The notes under the pieces are model-generated. The model did not search any database. It saw nothing but the letters and a program-made list of their open reading frames with translations, and was not told the DNA's origin. From Trichomonas vaginalis G3 (Eukaryota; Parabasalia; Trichomonadida; Trichomonadidae): DNA of 64,000 nt. The stretch is from positions 20,171,319 to 20,235,318 of the forward strand of contig NC_067206.1 in NCBI RefSeq assembly GCF_026262505.1, in the 5' to 3' direction. Shown here one piece after another: positions 18,544 through 28,630 of the stretch; the first letter of the stretch is position 1; the number at the start of each line of letters is the position of its first letter. Position numbers and translations under genes: made by a program.

Positions 18544-19498
18544 ATGACGAATCCAAACAAGGACCCCTATGTTTCTAAGCAACAAAGAAAGCACTCATGA
18601 TAAAAATCTTTAGTTCAACACCAAATGCTTGGTTTATGGATATCTTGGAAAACATTCCGAGGTATAGAGAAGATGGACCACCATACTGGCTAATATTTGT
18701 CGGTCAAAACACAAGATACTGTGAAGCCATACCATTACAGTCCAAAAATATTTTAGATGTGAAAACTGCTTTGACAATATTCGTTGACAAATACCATCCA
18801 ACAAAACTGACATCTGACTGTGAAAGTTCTTTCAAATCACGATATTAAAAACTATCTGCGTTCAAAAAATGTAAACCAATATTTCATTGTCGACCAAAAC
18901 CATTCTGCTCTTGGTGTCATTGACAGTTGTATAAAAATCTTAAGAGACTTAAACCAACCACAAGGTGGTGAGGTAGATGAAATGTCATATGACGACAAAT
19001 ATAGACACTTCTCCATGGCAAAGATGAGACAAGTTTTAAATATTTACAATAGCCGTAAACAAAAAGGTTTGGGAAACCACTCCCCCGAAGAAATGAAAAA
19101 CAACCCTGACTTAGAGAAAGACTATATATTTAATAGTTTAGTCAAAAGAGACAAACAAGAAAGAATGCCAGGCTTCAAACTTAAGAAAGGTGACAAAGTA
19201 AAAATAGAAATACCTAAACGCGACCCATATGAAAATACTATTGACTATGACAACAATGGGAACTCGACAGGTACTCGCATTCGTGTTCGTAAAAATAGAA
19301 GAAAGTATACAAGAGAATATTATGAAGTTTTAGGCAAACATGGCAAAATGTACACTGCAAGCAGAAGATAAAACTACTATTGTCAGACCTCGTTTCAAAC
19401 TTGTCAAAGTTCAAGGTGGTATACTTTCAAAGACAGTTCCTAACAAATATAAGACAACTCCTGACGAATATGCTAAAGAAGTTGAAAATGACGACTAA
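18544..19498 (+). pseudogene. DDE integrase (Polinton/retroviral-type, RVE fold)
   Basis: Contains A-W-F-M-D-I (first Asp), about 60 residues later L-T-S-D-C-E-S-S-F (second Asp), and further on a helix region N-H-S-A-L-G-V-I-D-S. A basic C-terminal domain with K-K-G-D-K-V-K-I and Y-Y-E-V-L-G-K-H-G follows, like the SH3/chromo-type tail of Maverick integrases. It would insert the element and create the target duplication. It is the only integrase seen in either Polinton. Broken, about three breaks. Confidence 0.7.
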
Positions 19499-20991
19499 GC
19501 ATTTCTATACCATGCGTAAACTGTCATGTAAGGTGGCATGTAGTCTTTACTCTGTCCCGTTGTTTGCGTATCCTGAAACGCGATGTGTATGGCTTCCTCC
19601 TCCCTGAGTGTCACCCAGTAACAATTTATAGCAAACTTAACGTCGTCTTTAACATCATATCCTTTACCTTTTGTCATTCCTGCCAATCCCAATATCTATG
19701 CTTATGCCAACCTGCTTCAGCTGAGTTAAATTTATGTAGTGACTGTGTGCAGGTAAAGTTTTCACCTGAAATCGTTTTACTTCCACCTGTTTCCTTTGAA
19801 GAGTTTGCACAATACAAAAACCTGTCGACTATTTGAGTCCAAGTTCCAAAACCAAGTACTACTTCTGGTCTGGTAGAGTTCATTGACGTATAAATAGAAC
19901 CTATAGGATATACTGTTTGAAGTATTTCTGTCTTTAACGTTTGAAGCTCTGTTTTGTCTGCTTTTTATATAACTTTCTTCAAGTTCATTTACGTCAGAGA
20001 TGCTATGTCTATGATATTTTTGTGGGTATGTTCCTTCTGTCCATGCGAAAATACGTTCTTTTGTTGCATCTACATATCCTTTTATCCATGTCGAGTCTGC
20101 TTTTGTATTCCTTAACTCTGTAACACCTTTCTCAAGCTCTTTCAACTGTTGTCCATCTTCCATTAAACCTCTGGTATGACTTGAAACCGTTTGTGCCAAC
20201 ATATCTACAGTTTCTTTGTCGGCTTTAAGGTCTAAACATCCTGAAACCCACCCTGTATTGGCTTTACCTTCTAAAATCTTCGATGTCCGTTCATGGTACC
20301 ATTCAACCTTTTTTTAATTTCTTCATCTTTTTCATCCACATATTCCTTATCTGCCTTCTTCACTAACGCACTAGCCATAAGTCCCTTATCTACTTTCTCC
20401 TCTAACTCACTGTTGACATATGTTTTGTCAGCTTTCTTTTCAAGGCTAACGTTTAAGTCTGTTATTTCAGATATAGAATGTGTATGTCCAACGTCACTTT
20501 TCCTGTTTAAGGTTTCTTGTAAGTTTGTAATATTTGCAATGGTATGTGTATGAGTCTTTTTAGAATATTCTTTGTCAGCTCTTGTCACTTCACTTGACAT
20601 TTTATTGTCAACATATGTTTTGTCTGCTAGTTCAGGATGAGTATGTTCTTTCGTTGCATATGTTGCATCTGCTCTGTCATGTTCTTCTTGAACTTTTTCA
20701 ATGACATACTCTTTGTCAGCTTTGTTGTCAACATCTGCTTTCAAAAGAAGTTCTTTATAGGTTTCTCGTTTAAAGTTCCTTTTGTTGGATTTATACAGAC
20801 AGTATGGTTCTTATTGTCTTGAAACAGAAACTCATCTGTCATTGGGTTTAATGTCAGTTTTAAGTTTCCTTCTTTCAATGACTCAGATATCTTAGAATAG
20901 TTTGAAAAGTTTGTTGTGTTCTTATTTAGAGCTTGCAAATGAGTTGTCGGTTGTGTTGTATTTCTCTCATAGACGCTGTTTCTTTCGACAT
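19495..20991 (-). pseudogene. phage-tail-fibre-like attachment protein (Polinton A)
   Basis: The start at 20991 lies in the shared divergent promoter with the 21010 gene. An N-terminal domain (about 20741-20991) is followed by a shaft of repeated K-A-D-K-x-Y-V and H-T-H-S-I-S-E-I-T-D-L units (20271-20744, again near 20000). The C-terminal domain carries F-G-T-W-T-Q-I-V-D-R-F, then G-G-S, then a final M-P-P-Y-M-T-V-Y-A-W-Y-R-N-A. These are hallmarks of bacteriophage tail-fibre/tail-collar receptor-binding proteins. It would form trimeric fibres on the capsid. Broken, about three to four breaks. Host range or attachment role is inferred from the fold family. Confidence 0.65.
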
Positions 20992-21009
20992 TTTTATTCT
21001 AGATAAAAT
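20992..21009. promoter_or_regulatory. 18-bp shared divergent start box
   Basis: The spacer between the fibre-like gene (-) and the minor-capsid-type gene (+) reads TTTTATTCTAGATAAAAT, a near-palindrome. Each strand presents a T-run, a short spacer and then A-rich bases before ATG. It can only serve both genes, since there is no other room. Confidence 0.6.
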
Positions 21010-21855
21010 ATGCTTTCAATAGAAAAAGAAAATTCAAGAGTTGCTACAACTAAACCATTAGATGAACTTTTTACTAATGTCGGTCAAAAGTTTGAGACAG
21101 AGACCGTAAAGCATGAAGGCTATCGTTTTGACTACCCATTAAGATGGTAAGAGACCCATCTGTCACAAAAGCTATTGGCTTTCGTAGAATGAAGTTTGTG
21201 TCTGTAGAAGATAAAAGTTTTCCATTTATTGTAAGGTTTCATATAGATTATATATCTGAAGGGAAACGAAAAATGTGGGAAGAAATTGAGCTAATACAAG
21301 TTGACCTTTCATCTTCTCTACAGACTGCGTTAAAAAATATAGAAGATAAAATAAATTCATGTTATGCAAAATATGCTGATGAATATGCAAATACCGAGAG
21401 CACACTTTATGTGAGAATTGTATATGACAAACAAAATTCACAAGTGTCATTTCAAATCTACGAAGACAATCCAAAGAAAGACGAACAAATATATACAGAA
21501 TTCACTGCAATGTCATGGTATTATTTGCAAAGAATGTTAAATCAGAAAGTCGAACTTCCTTTAGCAAATATTTACAGTCGATATGCAAGAGATGAACCAT
21601 ATTTATTTAAAGATGTTTTCGACCCAGCTGCTATTATTGTTCATGCTTCATTTTCTGGCGCTCAAAACTCTTTTATGCTTGGCAAATGACTTTTACGAAA
21701 AACCTACAAAGTTATATGAACCACCAAGTGGAAGTATTTCAGACTTTCAAGTATGGTTTACTACAGATGGAAGAAAGAGAATAATTCCATTATACCATGC
21801 GTTTTACTTAGAACTTAGTTTCATATACAACTACTATCGAACGGTAAAAATATAA
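21010..21855 (+). pseudogene. minor capsid-type protein with YxYPxxW start (Polinton A)
   Basis: The N-terminal part has Y-R-F-D-Y-P-L-R-W. The middle is beta-rich (F-R-R-M-K-F-V-S-V-E). The C-terminal part is P-T-K-L-Y-E-P-P...F-Y-L-E-L-S-F-I. It matches two paralogues in element B: 56770-57635 (Y-T-Y-E-Y-P-R-H-W; P-P-K-H-Y-S-I) and 46129-46986 (F-K-F-P-T-D-W; N-P-K-Y-Y-K-L-I). A structural role is inferred from its constant association with capsid genes. Broken, about two breaks. Confidence 0.5.
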
Positions 21856-21858
21856 TTT

Positions 21859-22101
21859 TTAATACGGTTGAGGTGTTGGATTTGGTTGCCAACTAGACTG
21901 TGGTGCAGGTTCAGGCTGTTGTATAACAGGAGCTTGTTCTTCTGGTTCAGGGTCTTTAGGTATAATACCAACGAACTGACCTACTCTTTTACCAATATTT
22001 TTGACTCCGTTCCAAATTCCTCTTCCTACGGTTTTTATTCCATTCCATATACCTCTTCCAACATTTCGAAAGAAGTTTCCTATCTTACTGAAGAAACCCA
22101 T
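21859..22101 (-). CDS. amphipathic small minor-capsid-like protein
   Basis: 80 residues. M-G-F-F-S-K-I-G-N-F-F and repeated G-R-G-I-W-N-G-(V/I)-K units make a strong amphipathic basic helix. A Pro/Gln/Glu-rich tail follows. The ATG is preceded by GATTTTTACATATAGTAAA. The pattern suggests a membrane-active internal capsid peptide (adenovirus pVI analogue), compared also with 18127-18527 and with 57861-58397 in element B. Homology unproven. Confidence 0.5.
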   Translation of the reverse strand: MGFFSKIGNFFRNVGRGIWNGIKTVGRGIWNGVKNIGKRVGQFVGIIPKDPEPEEQAPVIQQPEPAPQSSWQPNPTPQPY

Positions 22102-22119
22102 TTTACTATATGTAAAAAT

Positions 22120-22481
22120 CTAATGTCCGCCTAGTCTCTTACGTTTCCTGTTGAGTTCCATAGCATTCTTTAACTGGAGCTCATACATTCTGTTTCTCCT
22201 CTGGTAGAAAACATATTCTGGGTCAACTCCTGTGTTCGCGTCATCTGCATAAGTTGTTTATATCCCACTTCAGGGTTTGTATAAAACTCTTTCCATCTCA
22301 TATTTGCATACCATGGTGGCAAACCTAACGCAGCGTCATTTGACATGGCAGTTTGCATTTGTACATCTGTTGGCACTTGACCATAGTTTGCCATTGCAGT
22401 TTGTATTCTAACTTCATTTGGAATATTCTCTGGGTTTGGTTGTCCAGGTTGCTGTGCATTCGCTAAGTTCTGTGCGTCCAT
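22120..22481 (-). pseudogene. small protein with Gln/Met repeats and basic tail
   Basis: Starts MDAQNLANAQ after TTTTTATCTAATATTAA. It carries a twice-repeated I-Q-T-A-M-A-N / M-Q-T-A-M-S-N unit, then P-P-W-Y-A-N-M-R-W, and ends in a basic K-R-K-R-L-G-G-H tail. It reads in more than one piece. Not recognised. Confidence 0.4.
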
Positions 22482-22504
22482 TTAATATTAGATAAAAATA
22501 TCTC

Positions 22505-22636
22505 TTACGAGTACATATACTGAACATTTGCAGGCATTGGTTCATCTTCATATTCTCTGTACTTTTCTGCCACGTCAAATAAATAAATGACACAATGGAA
22601 AAAACCTAAAACAAGTAGTCCTATTTCAAACCACAT
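22505..22636 (-). CDS. 43-aa single-pass membrane protein
   Basis: Reads M-W-F-E-I-G-L-L-V-L-G-F-F-H-C-V-I-Y-L-F followed by a charged Tyr/Glu-rich tail. One clear hydrophobic helix is followed by an acidic cytoplasmic-type end. Its ATG overlaps the last codons of the methylase gene by 16 nt, and AAGTAAATG provides an AAATG start box. Small membrane proteins are common in virus-like elements. No family assignment. Confidence 0.5.
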   Translation of the reverse strand: MWFEIGLLVLGFFHCVIYLFDVAEKYREYEDEPMPANVQYMYS

Positions 22637-23439
22637 TTACTTACTAGTAAAATTTCTTTGTTATGACACTTTCTCCAGTTTATAGGACCTCTCTCATATT
22701 CTATCTTATCGTATCTAAACTCATAGTCATGTATGTCCTCTAACCATCTCATGACACTTTCCAAACCACTTTTATCGGATGTAAAGTAAAAGCATGGATG
22801 GTTATGTAAAACGTCTAAAGTTTCTAAAGAGTCTCTCAAAGTCCAGTCTACTTGGTATTGAAAATCCCATGTGTTATAGAACGGCGGGTCCACTATAAAG
22901 AAAACATTTTCCTTGTCTTTATATTTTTCATACAAATCTGTCCAATGACATCTCACAAACTCTATACCCTCAATATATTTTTCTATGTCCTCTTTGAAAA
23001 CATTTGTATAGTTAAGATATAAAACTTTTGACATAAGTGTTTCAATGTCATGAACTCTTATAGCACCACTATATAATAGTCTAGCAGATATACTATCCCA
23101 GTCAATATACTCTGCTTTTTTCAAAATCTCTCTCACAATATTTTTCTTATCTAATGGTATACGTTCCATCTTACCTATAGGTATCTTTTCTTTTAACTCT
23201 TTCAATATATTGTTTGTGTCTGGAATATGTTTGAGACGGTTCATATAGTTGTCGAAGTCATTGCATATAATCTTTGAGTCAGGAAATACGGTATGACATA
23301 AATGGGATATATAGAAACTTCCACCGAACAAATCTACAAATGTTAGACCATTCGGTAGTTTCTTAAGTTCTCTCAATATAATATCTTTACATCTACTCTT
23401 ATTTCCAAAGAACGGTAACGGTGGTTTTGTAAAATTCAT
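22621..23439 (-). CDS. D12-class DNA adenine-N6 methyltransferase
   Basis: 272 residues, intact. P-F-F-G-N-K near residue 8 (AdoMet/motif X type), F-V-D-L-F-G-G-S near residue 35 (motif I), and F-I-V-D-P-P-F-Y-N near residue 187 (the catalytic DPPY motif with Phe for Tyr). This layout is that of Dam/M.DpnIIA-type enzymes, which methylate adenine in short palindromes using S-adenosylmethionine. No partner nuclease is visible nearby, so self-marking or shielding of the element's DNA is a reasonable inference. The start box TTTTTATTATATATATAAA precedes the ATG. Confidence 0.85.
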   Translation of the reverse strand: MNFTKPPLPFFGNKSRCKDIILRELKKLPNGLTFVDLFGGSFYISHLCHTVFPDSKIICNDFDNYMNRLKHIPDTNNILKELKEKIPIGKMERIPLDKKNIVREILKKAEYIDWDSISARLLYSGAIRVHDIETLMSKVLYLNYTNVFKEDIEKYIEGIEFVRCHWTDLYEKYKDKENVFFIVDPPFYNTWDFQYQVDWTLRDSLETLDVLHNHPCFYFTSDKSGLESVMRWLEDIHDYEFRYDKIEYERGPINWRKCHNKEILLVSKCGLK

Positions 23440-23608
23440 TTTATATATATAATAAAAATGTTTTTACCTGAAAAGTGACAGAAAAGTGACAAACATGAAA
23501 ACATATATAATTTGTGAAAAGCTCCTGGAAGCCCTCCGAATATAAGAACTTCATTTATACTAAACATCTTCAGGGCTAGAAGGCACGAAGTGCCTGGAAG
23601 CCCCACTA

Positions 23609-23655
<47 letters not shown>

Positions 23656-23796
23656 ATAAATGCAAATTGCACAACTTAATATTTTCCTTAAAATTTCTCT
23701 TCAGGTTCATAACTAAATAAGAAAGAAATAATTAAATTTTTTTTAACTTCGAAAAGATTGTATGAAAGTGTCTTTGATTGTAAGATACATTTAGAT
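23440..23796. other. non-coding right flank of Polinton A with 39-nt poly-T
   Basis: Contains GAAAAGTGACAGAAAAGTGAC at about 23468, a GGCAC-GAA-GTGCC mini-hairpin at 23581-23595 and a run of 39 T (23611-23649). No gene and no recognisable terminal repeat of Polinton A. The frame across the T-run is an artefact. Confidence 0.7.
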
Positions 23797-23950
23797 CGAC
23801 AAGAGTGCACAATACACTCTTGTCGGTCAAACTTCCGCATTCAAGTTATGAATGCGGAAGATTGTCTCATTCTGGGAGACATGCAGTGACAATGTCTCCC
23901 GGAATGAGACATGCAGACCGACAAGAGTGCACAATACACTCTTGTCGGTC
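23797..23950. repeat. array of four hairpins
   Basis: Four adjacent inverted repeats: 23797-23825 (11-bp stem), 23832-23860 (11 bp), 23863-23912 (about 20 bp with mismatches) and 23916-23950 (14 bp). The first and last have the same arm (CGACAAGAGTG) and loop (CACAATA). No terminal repeats or target duplication identified around it. Confidence 0.9.
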
Positions 23951-25521
23951 AAACTTCCTAATACAAAATTTGATTCCCTTATTATCTTCTTAACAAAACT
24001 TAAGATTTCAATAATACATCATGAAAACATTCATTTACTACATTCACACTGTTATTCCTTTCTATAAATTAACTCATTTAATAGAATCTTGTTTTTATAT
24101 CTTATTATTTTCTCATAATACTTCTAATTCCTCTATTTCCTCTTCCACATAAAATTGAATTTTGTAATGCTATCATATACACTTAATGTTTTCAAATTTT
24201 CAGATTTAAATTTAATCTTTATTTTCATCATCATTTATAATCTTGTTCCTATATAAAGTTATAATAAATTATCGTCAGATTCTAATATTTATGATTCTTA
24301 CTACTCAATTCAATATAATTATGTTAGTCACTCATATTCAGGAGAATAATTTAAAAATCTATAGCTCATATTTTGATAGTTATATATTTAGATGATATAT
24401 ATTGCAATTCCGGTTTCAACACGATCAAATGCCAAACCAAGACAAAATATATATGAATTTTCAAAATATCGATTTACATTAGAATCTATATCTAATTTTA
24501 TCAATACACAAGTAGGGAATGTTCAATACATCTTTGAGCAACGTGAATAGCACAATTTTATAGGATTATTTGTTGATTATATAAAATATAAGCCAAATCG
24601 AATCTGCTGTATAGTACTTTAGTTTATCATTGAATGTTAAATGTGTTCAGATAAATATTTGTGTCAGATATCGCATTTTCTAATTTCAAAATTTATCTCA
24701 TGAAGTTAGAATTTATTTGATCATACAACATCATGTTAGTCAAACTAGAGTTCAATGGCGATTCTAAAATGGAACAAATGCTTGTTTGATCAAAATGTTA
24801 AAATATTAATCTAAAAAACTTAATATCTAACCAAACCATTCTAGAATTATTATATACAGGTATAGGCAATCTAAATGCACACGGAATTCGGAAAATTAAA
24901 AAGAATATTTATGAGATTATTAAATCTTATGTAATTCAATGAAAAGTAGATAATATGAATATCTATAGGCTATATATCAACATATGAGTTTTTGGTTTGA
25001 CCAATACTATACTAATGTGATCAAATTAATCTGATTTCTTAGATTTTCATTTGAAGCATTTGCAGTAGTAGGGGTACCTTTATATATTAACATATTAAAA
25101 AATTGCGCTCCGATTCGCAGTTTCTTCATGATTTTGAGATTGCATTAGATTTCGCGATGCAGAAAAAAATCACTTTAGATTCCCGTCAAACTCTAAGTAT
25201 AAGCATGTCTCTATATGTAGAAACTGTCTGCGCTATTTATTTCCCGGCTCAAAAAACCACGGTGTCTGTGTGAGGAAAATACCCATTTTAGGACCCTGGG
25301 TAGGGGGTCATGAAAATTTTCCAAGAGTTGGAAATATAGGGTAATATCAAACAAATAAAAGCACTTCAGTAATTCGCAAAATAATCATAAAAGGGTCAAA
25401 AATAGTTGATTGAGATATTAATCTTTAATATCGATTTTTTTAATAATTAAAACTAATAATGTATGTGAGTGTTTGATAGATTGGGTTTGTGATTGTATTG
25501 ATGTATGGAACCGGAACTTAC
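23951..25521. other. AT-rich non-coding stretch
   Basis: No frame with coding character, no RNA gene and no terminal repeats that I can support. A slightly less AT-rich patch at 25130-25320 (CGCGATGCAG, GGACCCTGGGTAGGGGGTC) may be a decayed element. Confidence 0.5.
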
Positions 25522-25886
25522 CATTTACTATGATTTTTAGGCTGGATTAGTAAGTTTTATTTTTTAATTTTCAATAATATGATACGACATTCGAGGGTTT
25601 CATCATATTCTGTTATTGCATTGATGTGGTGGCACCCAACCTTACAATTTCGAAAGTATTTAAAATTAAATATCCAACGCAAAGATCAATTGCAAAATAA
25701 GAGCGACAGATACGCATGACAAACGCTTGTGAATTGGTGTACTTAATCGCATCCATATATTTAAAGTCTGGCTCAGAACTTCAGAGCACTTCACCTAAAA
25801 ATGTTTTCTTTTCTCAATTTTAAAATATTTGAGAAGAAAAAACCGATTTAATAAAAATTGAGAGATATATTCCTAAAATAAAAAAA
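25522..25886 (+). repeat. 365-bp direct repeat, left copy
   Basis: Begins CATTTACTATGATTTTTAGG and ends CCTAAAATAAAAAA. It matches 34771-35134 with only a few differences (one substitution and one A of length noticed). The two copies bracket the Helitron-type block in the same orientation. No coding content. Confidence 0.9.
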
Positions 25887-26835
25887 AATAGATAAAATAG
25901 TTCCATATACCATATACATACATATATATATATTTTTTTTTTTAAAAAAACTTGCACTGATTTTTTTTTCAAAATACCAGTATCTCAATTTCTGTCGATC
26001 AGATTTCTCTTAAATTAAAAATATTGGTGGTATGTCATATAGCGATCCTATATTTTTATTTTTTTTATTTTATTTTTTTTTTTTGCTTAAACTTTCCCCG
26101 CCAGATATTGACTTGCTGGAATGTTACGAAGCCTTTCTTCTTGCCAATAATACTACTGATCCATCCACATCAGCAAGTGATTTCGGAAGGAAATCTCCAA
26201 TCTGTATGCCATTACACTTCTGCATGCCAGAAGCACGATAGCTGCTAAGATGGCATAGCTAAGATGCTTAATTATTGTGCTTCTGGCGATATTAGTTCTA
26301 CTCCTTAGCCATGCTCTTTACATGTCTAGACAAAAGCCACAACAATTTACCAAAAGAGAATGAGTGCATTAATCAAGAAATCTTCTATGCCAGTGACTCA
26401 TCATAGACTTGTAATATGTTAGGAAACAAACGCGGATAAAGGATAGTTTATCTCTGAATTCTAAGTCGAGTTATTCTATAAAAAAGACCAAAAGGTAAGA
26501 TGATTCTGTTCATGATCCAGCTTTTTGAGTCTATATAAAATGCATTTTTAAATTGCTTTCTCACTGATAGAAAAAGGATTTTATCATGTATCCCTTCCTT
26601 TATTTTATCTTTGTTAAATCCATCATATACATCTAATAGAAAACATACATTTCAAAATAAGTTATTTTGTTGATGTGGAATTGCGATAAATATTTTTGTT
26701 AAACTCAGACAAATATAACTGTTAACAACTCCATTTGGAATTTAAACTCGAATTATTGTACAGCTTTGTTTTTTTTTCAAAAGAAATATCTTTAAAATTC
26801 AAACATTTATAAAGTACATAAATACAATAAAATCT
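25887..26835. other. non-coding, left end of the Helitron block
   Basis: AT-rich. An inverted repeat around 26225-26290 pairs CCAGAAGCACGATA with TATTGTGCTTCTGG across about 35 nt. A short plus-strand frame near 26080-26241 (L-L-E-C-Y-E-A-F-L-L-A-N-N) has protein-like character but no family. The 3' terminus of the Helitron is expected here but I cannot place a CTRR end with confidence. Confidence 0.4.
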
Positions 26836-28630
26836 TTATAACTTAAAATTAAGCAACTCATTAAGAAATTCATCATCATCTTCTTCGGAAACAATATTGA
26901 GGTAGCTCTTTCGATAATTTTCCTCATGTGTATGACCCTGTTCTTTCTTTTTTGCCAATAAAACCAGAGAAATAAAATCTATATAATTTTGTAACTCAGG
27001 ACAATTTTGAATTTCATCAGCTCCTGTTTCCTTTATTTCTTCGAATCTTTGTATATCTGATTCATCAAGAGGTTTATTAAAAAGACGTCTCTTTATTTTC
27101 TTTAATTTCTCAATTGTTGAATCATCATCTAGATCAGGTTCGAGTGCAGCCAAGCATTCTAAATAATAACTCCTTTCATTTTCATTTTTAGACATTAATA
27201 CCGATAAAACAGTTTCAACGATTTCATTCTTTCTTTTCTTTTGAGAAGTAATCTGGTCTTGATTGTTTTCATGGAAGTTTTTGCGAAATCTATGTGCAAT
27301 ATTTGCCGATACTTTATAATTATCATCACAATAGAAAACCATTGCAACTCTTAAGGAGACATCCGTTCGATATTTTTGATTGAGTAATATTCTAACATCT
27401 TCAGGATTTTGTTTGTCATTTAAAAAAGCTTGAACAATTTCAGCACTTACTTTATGATTTGCTTCATCATTATAAGCAACCCAATCGCCTAAACCTAGAG
27501 AATCTCTTACAACAGACACATAGTGCCCACGATTAGCATGGTTTCCTAAATGAATAATAATTCCAAAAAGAGTATACTTTGATTTAAGTTTGAAGTTTTG
27601 TGGTATCTCAATTTTCCCATCTGAAATATTATTATTTTTACCTATTGATATAAACTGGAAGTATATCACCAGTGTCATAATCACCACCAGTAACAGACAA
27701 AAATTCGATTACTTGTTCCAAGAACGGAATTGGGCTTGAATTTTCTGTAAATGCTGTAACAAAGATATAAAATGAATGATCTTTTTTCCCATCTAAACCA
27801 ATAAAAGTATTAATAAAAATATTTTGAATATTTTCATTTAAGTTTTGAAGAAGCCTCTGTAACATTTCATGAGGATCATTTTGAGATTCAAATCCTAATA
27901 AAGAAGTTAATTTTTCCAGATTGATAGGATTCAAGTTATCTATCTCTTTAAAAATATTTTTCAAGAATTGAGATATTTCACTATCATCATAGGAATTGAT
28001 ATAGGATCGGAAAATAGGAATATGACAAAGAACTTGAATTAAAGAATTTGCATAGCAAATCGACAAATTATTAATAAATTTTGGTCTAATATCTTCTTTA
28101 TAAATTGTTTCGTTTTTAGTTTTAGATTCATTAAATAATTGAGTGGAATTATTGCTGGCTTCATCATTTGAATGAAGATTCAAAAGACTTTCTTCATTTA
28201 ACATGCTTGCAAATTCTTCTTCATTTGACATACTTGCAAATTCTTCATGGTAGTCTTGGTTTGAATTAAATTTATCCTTTAATTCTTCCAGTATTTCCTG
28301 ATTATTGGAAACATCTTCTTGTTGAGACTCATCGTTTAAAATAAGAGAAGATGTTTCTTCAGGATCAGAATCATTTAATATCTTTTCAAGTTCGTTTTCA
28401 ACATTTTCAAATTCCCTACCTCTAAATTCATCATTTAATGTGAATTCAATATCGCATTTTTGATTGTCCTCAATCATTTTTACAATTTTTACAACCGATT
28501 GATCTGCAATCGGTTGTATAAATTCATATTCTTCGATTTTATTTCCATCCTCATCTTCTTCTAGGATCTCGCACCCTGGATAAGGCCACATAAAGTTGTC
28601 CATGCTCCCAGTGTGGAGATCGCAGGTCAA
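26836..28630 (-). pseudogene. ubiquitin-specific protease (C19/USP) domain of the Helitron
   Basis: An acidic N-terminal part (E-E-D-E-D-G-N-K) leads to the Cys box S-I-C-Y-A-N-S-L-I-Q-V-L (about residue 193 of the 330-residue frame) and an N-D-P-H-E-M-L-Q block. The second frame (26836-27687) carries the His box N-R-G-H-Y-V-S-V-V-R followed by W-V-A-Y-N-D. Catalytic Cys, His and Asn/Asp are all visible. The two frames overlap at 27638-27687, which implies one frameshift in an otherwise intact domain. USPs remove ubiquitin from proteins; in a transposon this may protect its own transposase or alter host defence, which is speculation. Confidence 0.75.

Larger units (their letters stand above)
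1..23450. mobile_element. Polinton/Maverick-type element A (fossil, left end outside window)
   Basis: A block of capsid, replication and integration genes that matches the Polinton/Maverick gene set: double jelly-roll capsid protein, penton-like protein, packaging ATPase, polymerase B and DDE integrase, with an SF3 helicase, fibre-like gene and D12 methylase added. Each hallmark gene occurs once, which favours one element. However, a repeat-bracketed gene (9.75-11.2 kb) and a GC-richer island (11.26-15.07 kb) interrupt it, so fusion of two elements is possible. The left terminus lies before base 1 and no terminal inverted repeat is recognised at the right, so limits are approximate. It is broken, with roughly a dozen reading-frame breaks. 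Its proteins are diverged from those of element B. Confidence 0.8.

Noticed and set aside
23436-23672. 78-codon frame with poly-Lys
   Set aside because: It runs through the 39-nt T homopolymer and has no other support.
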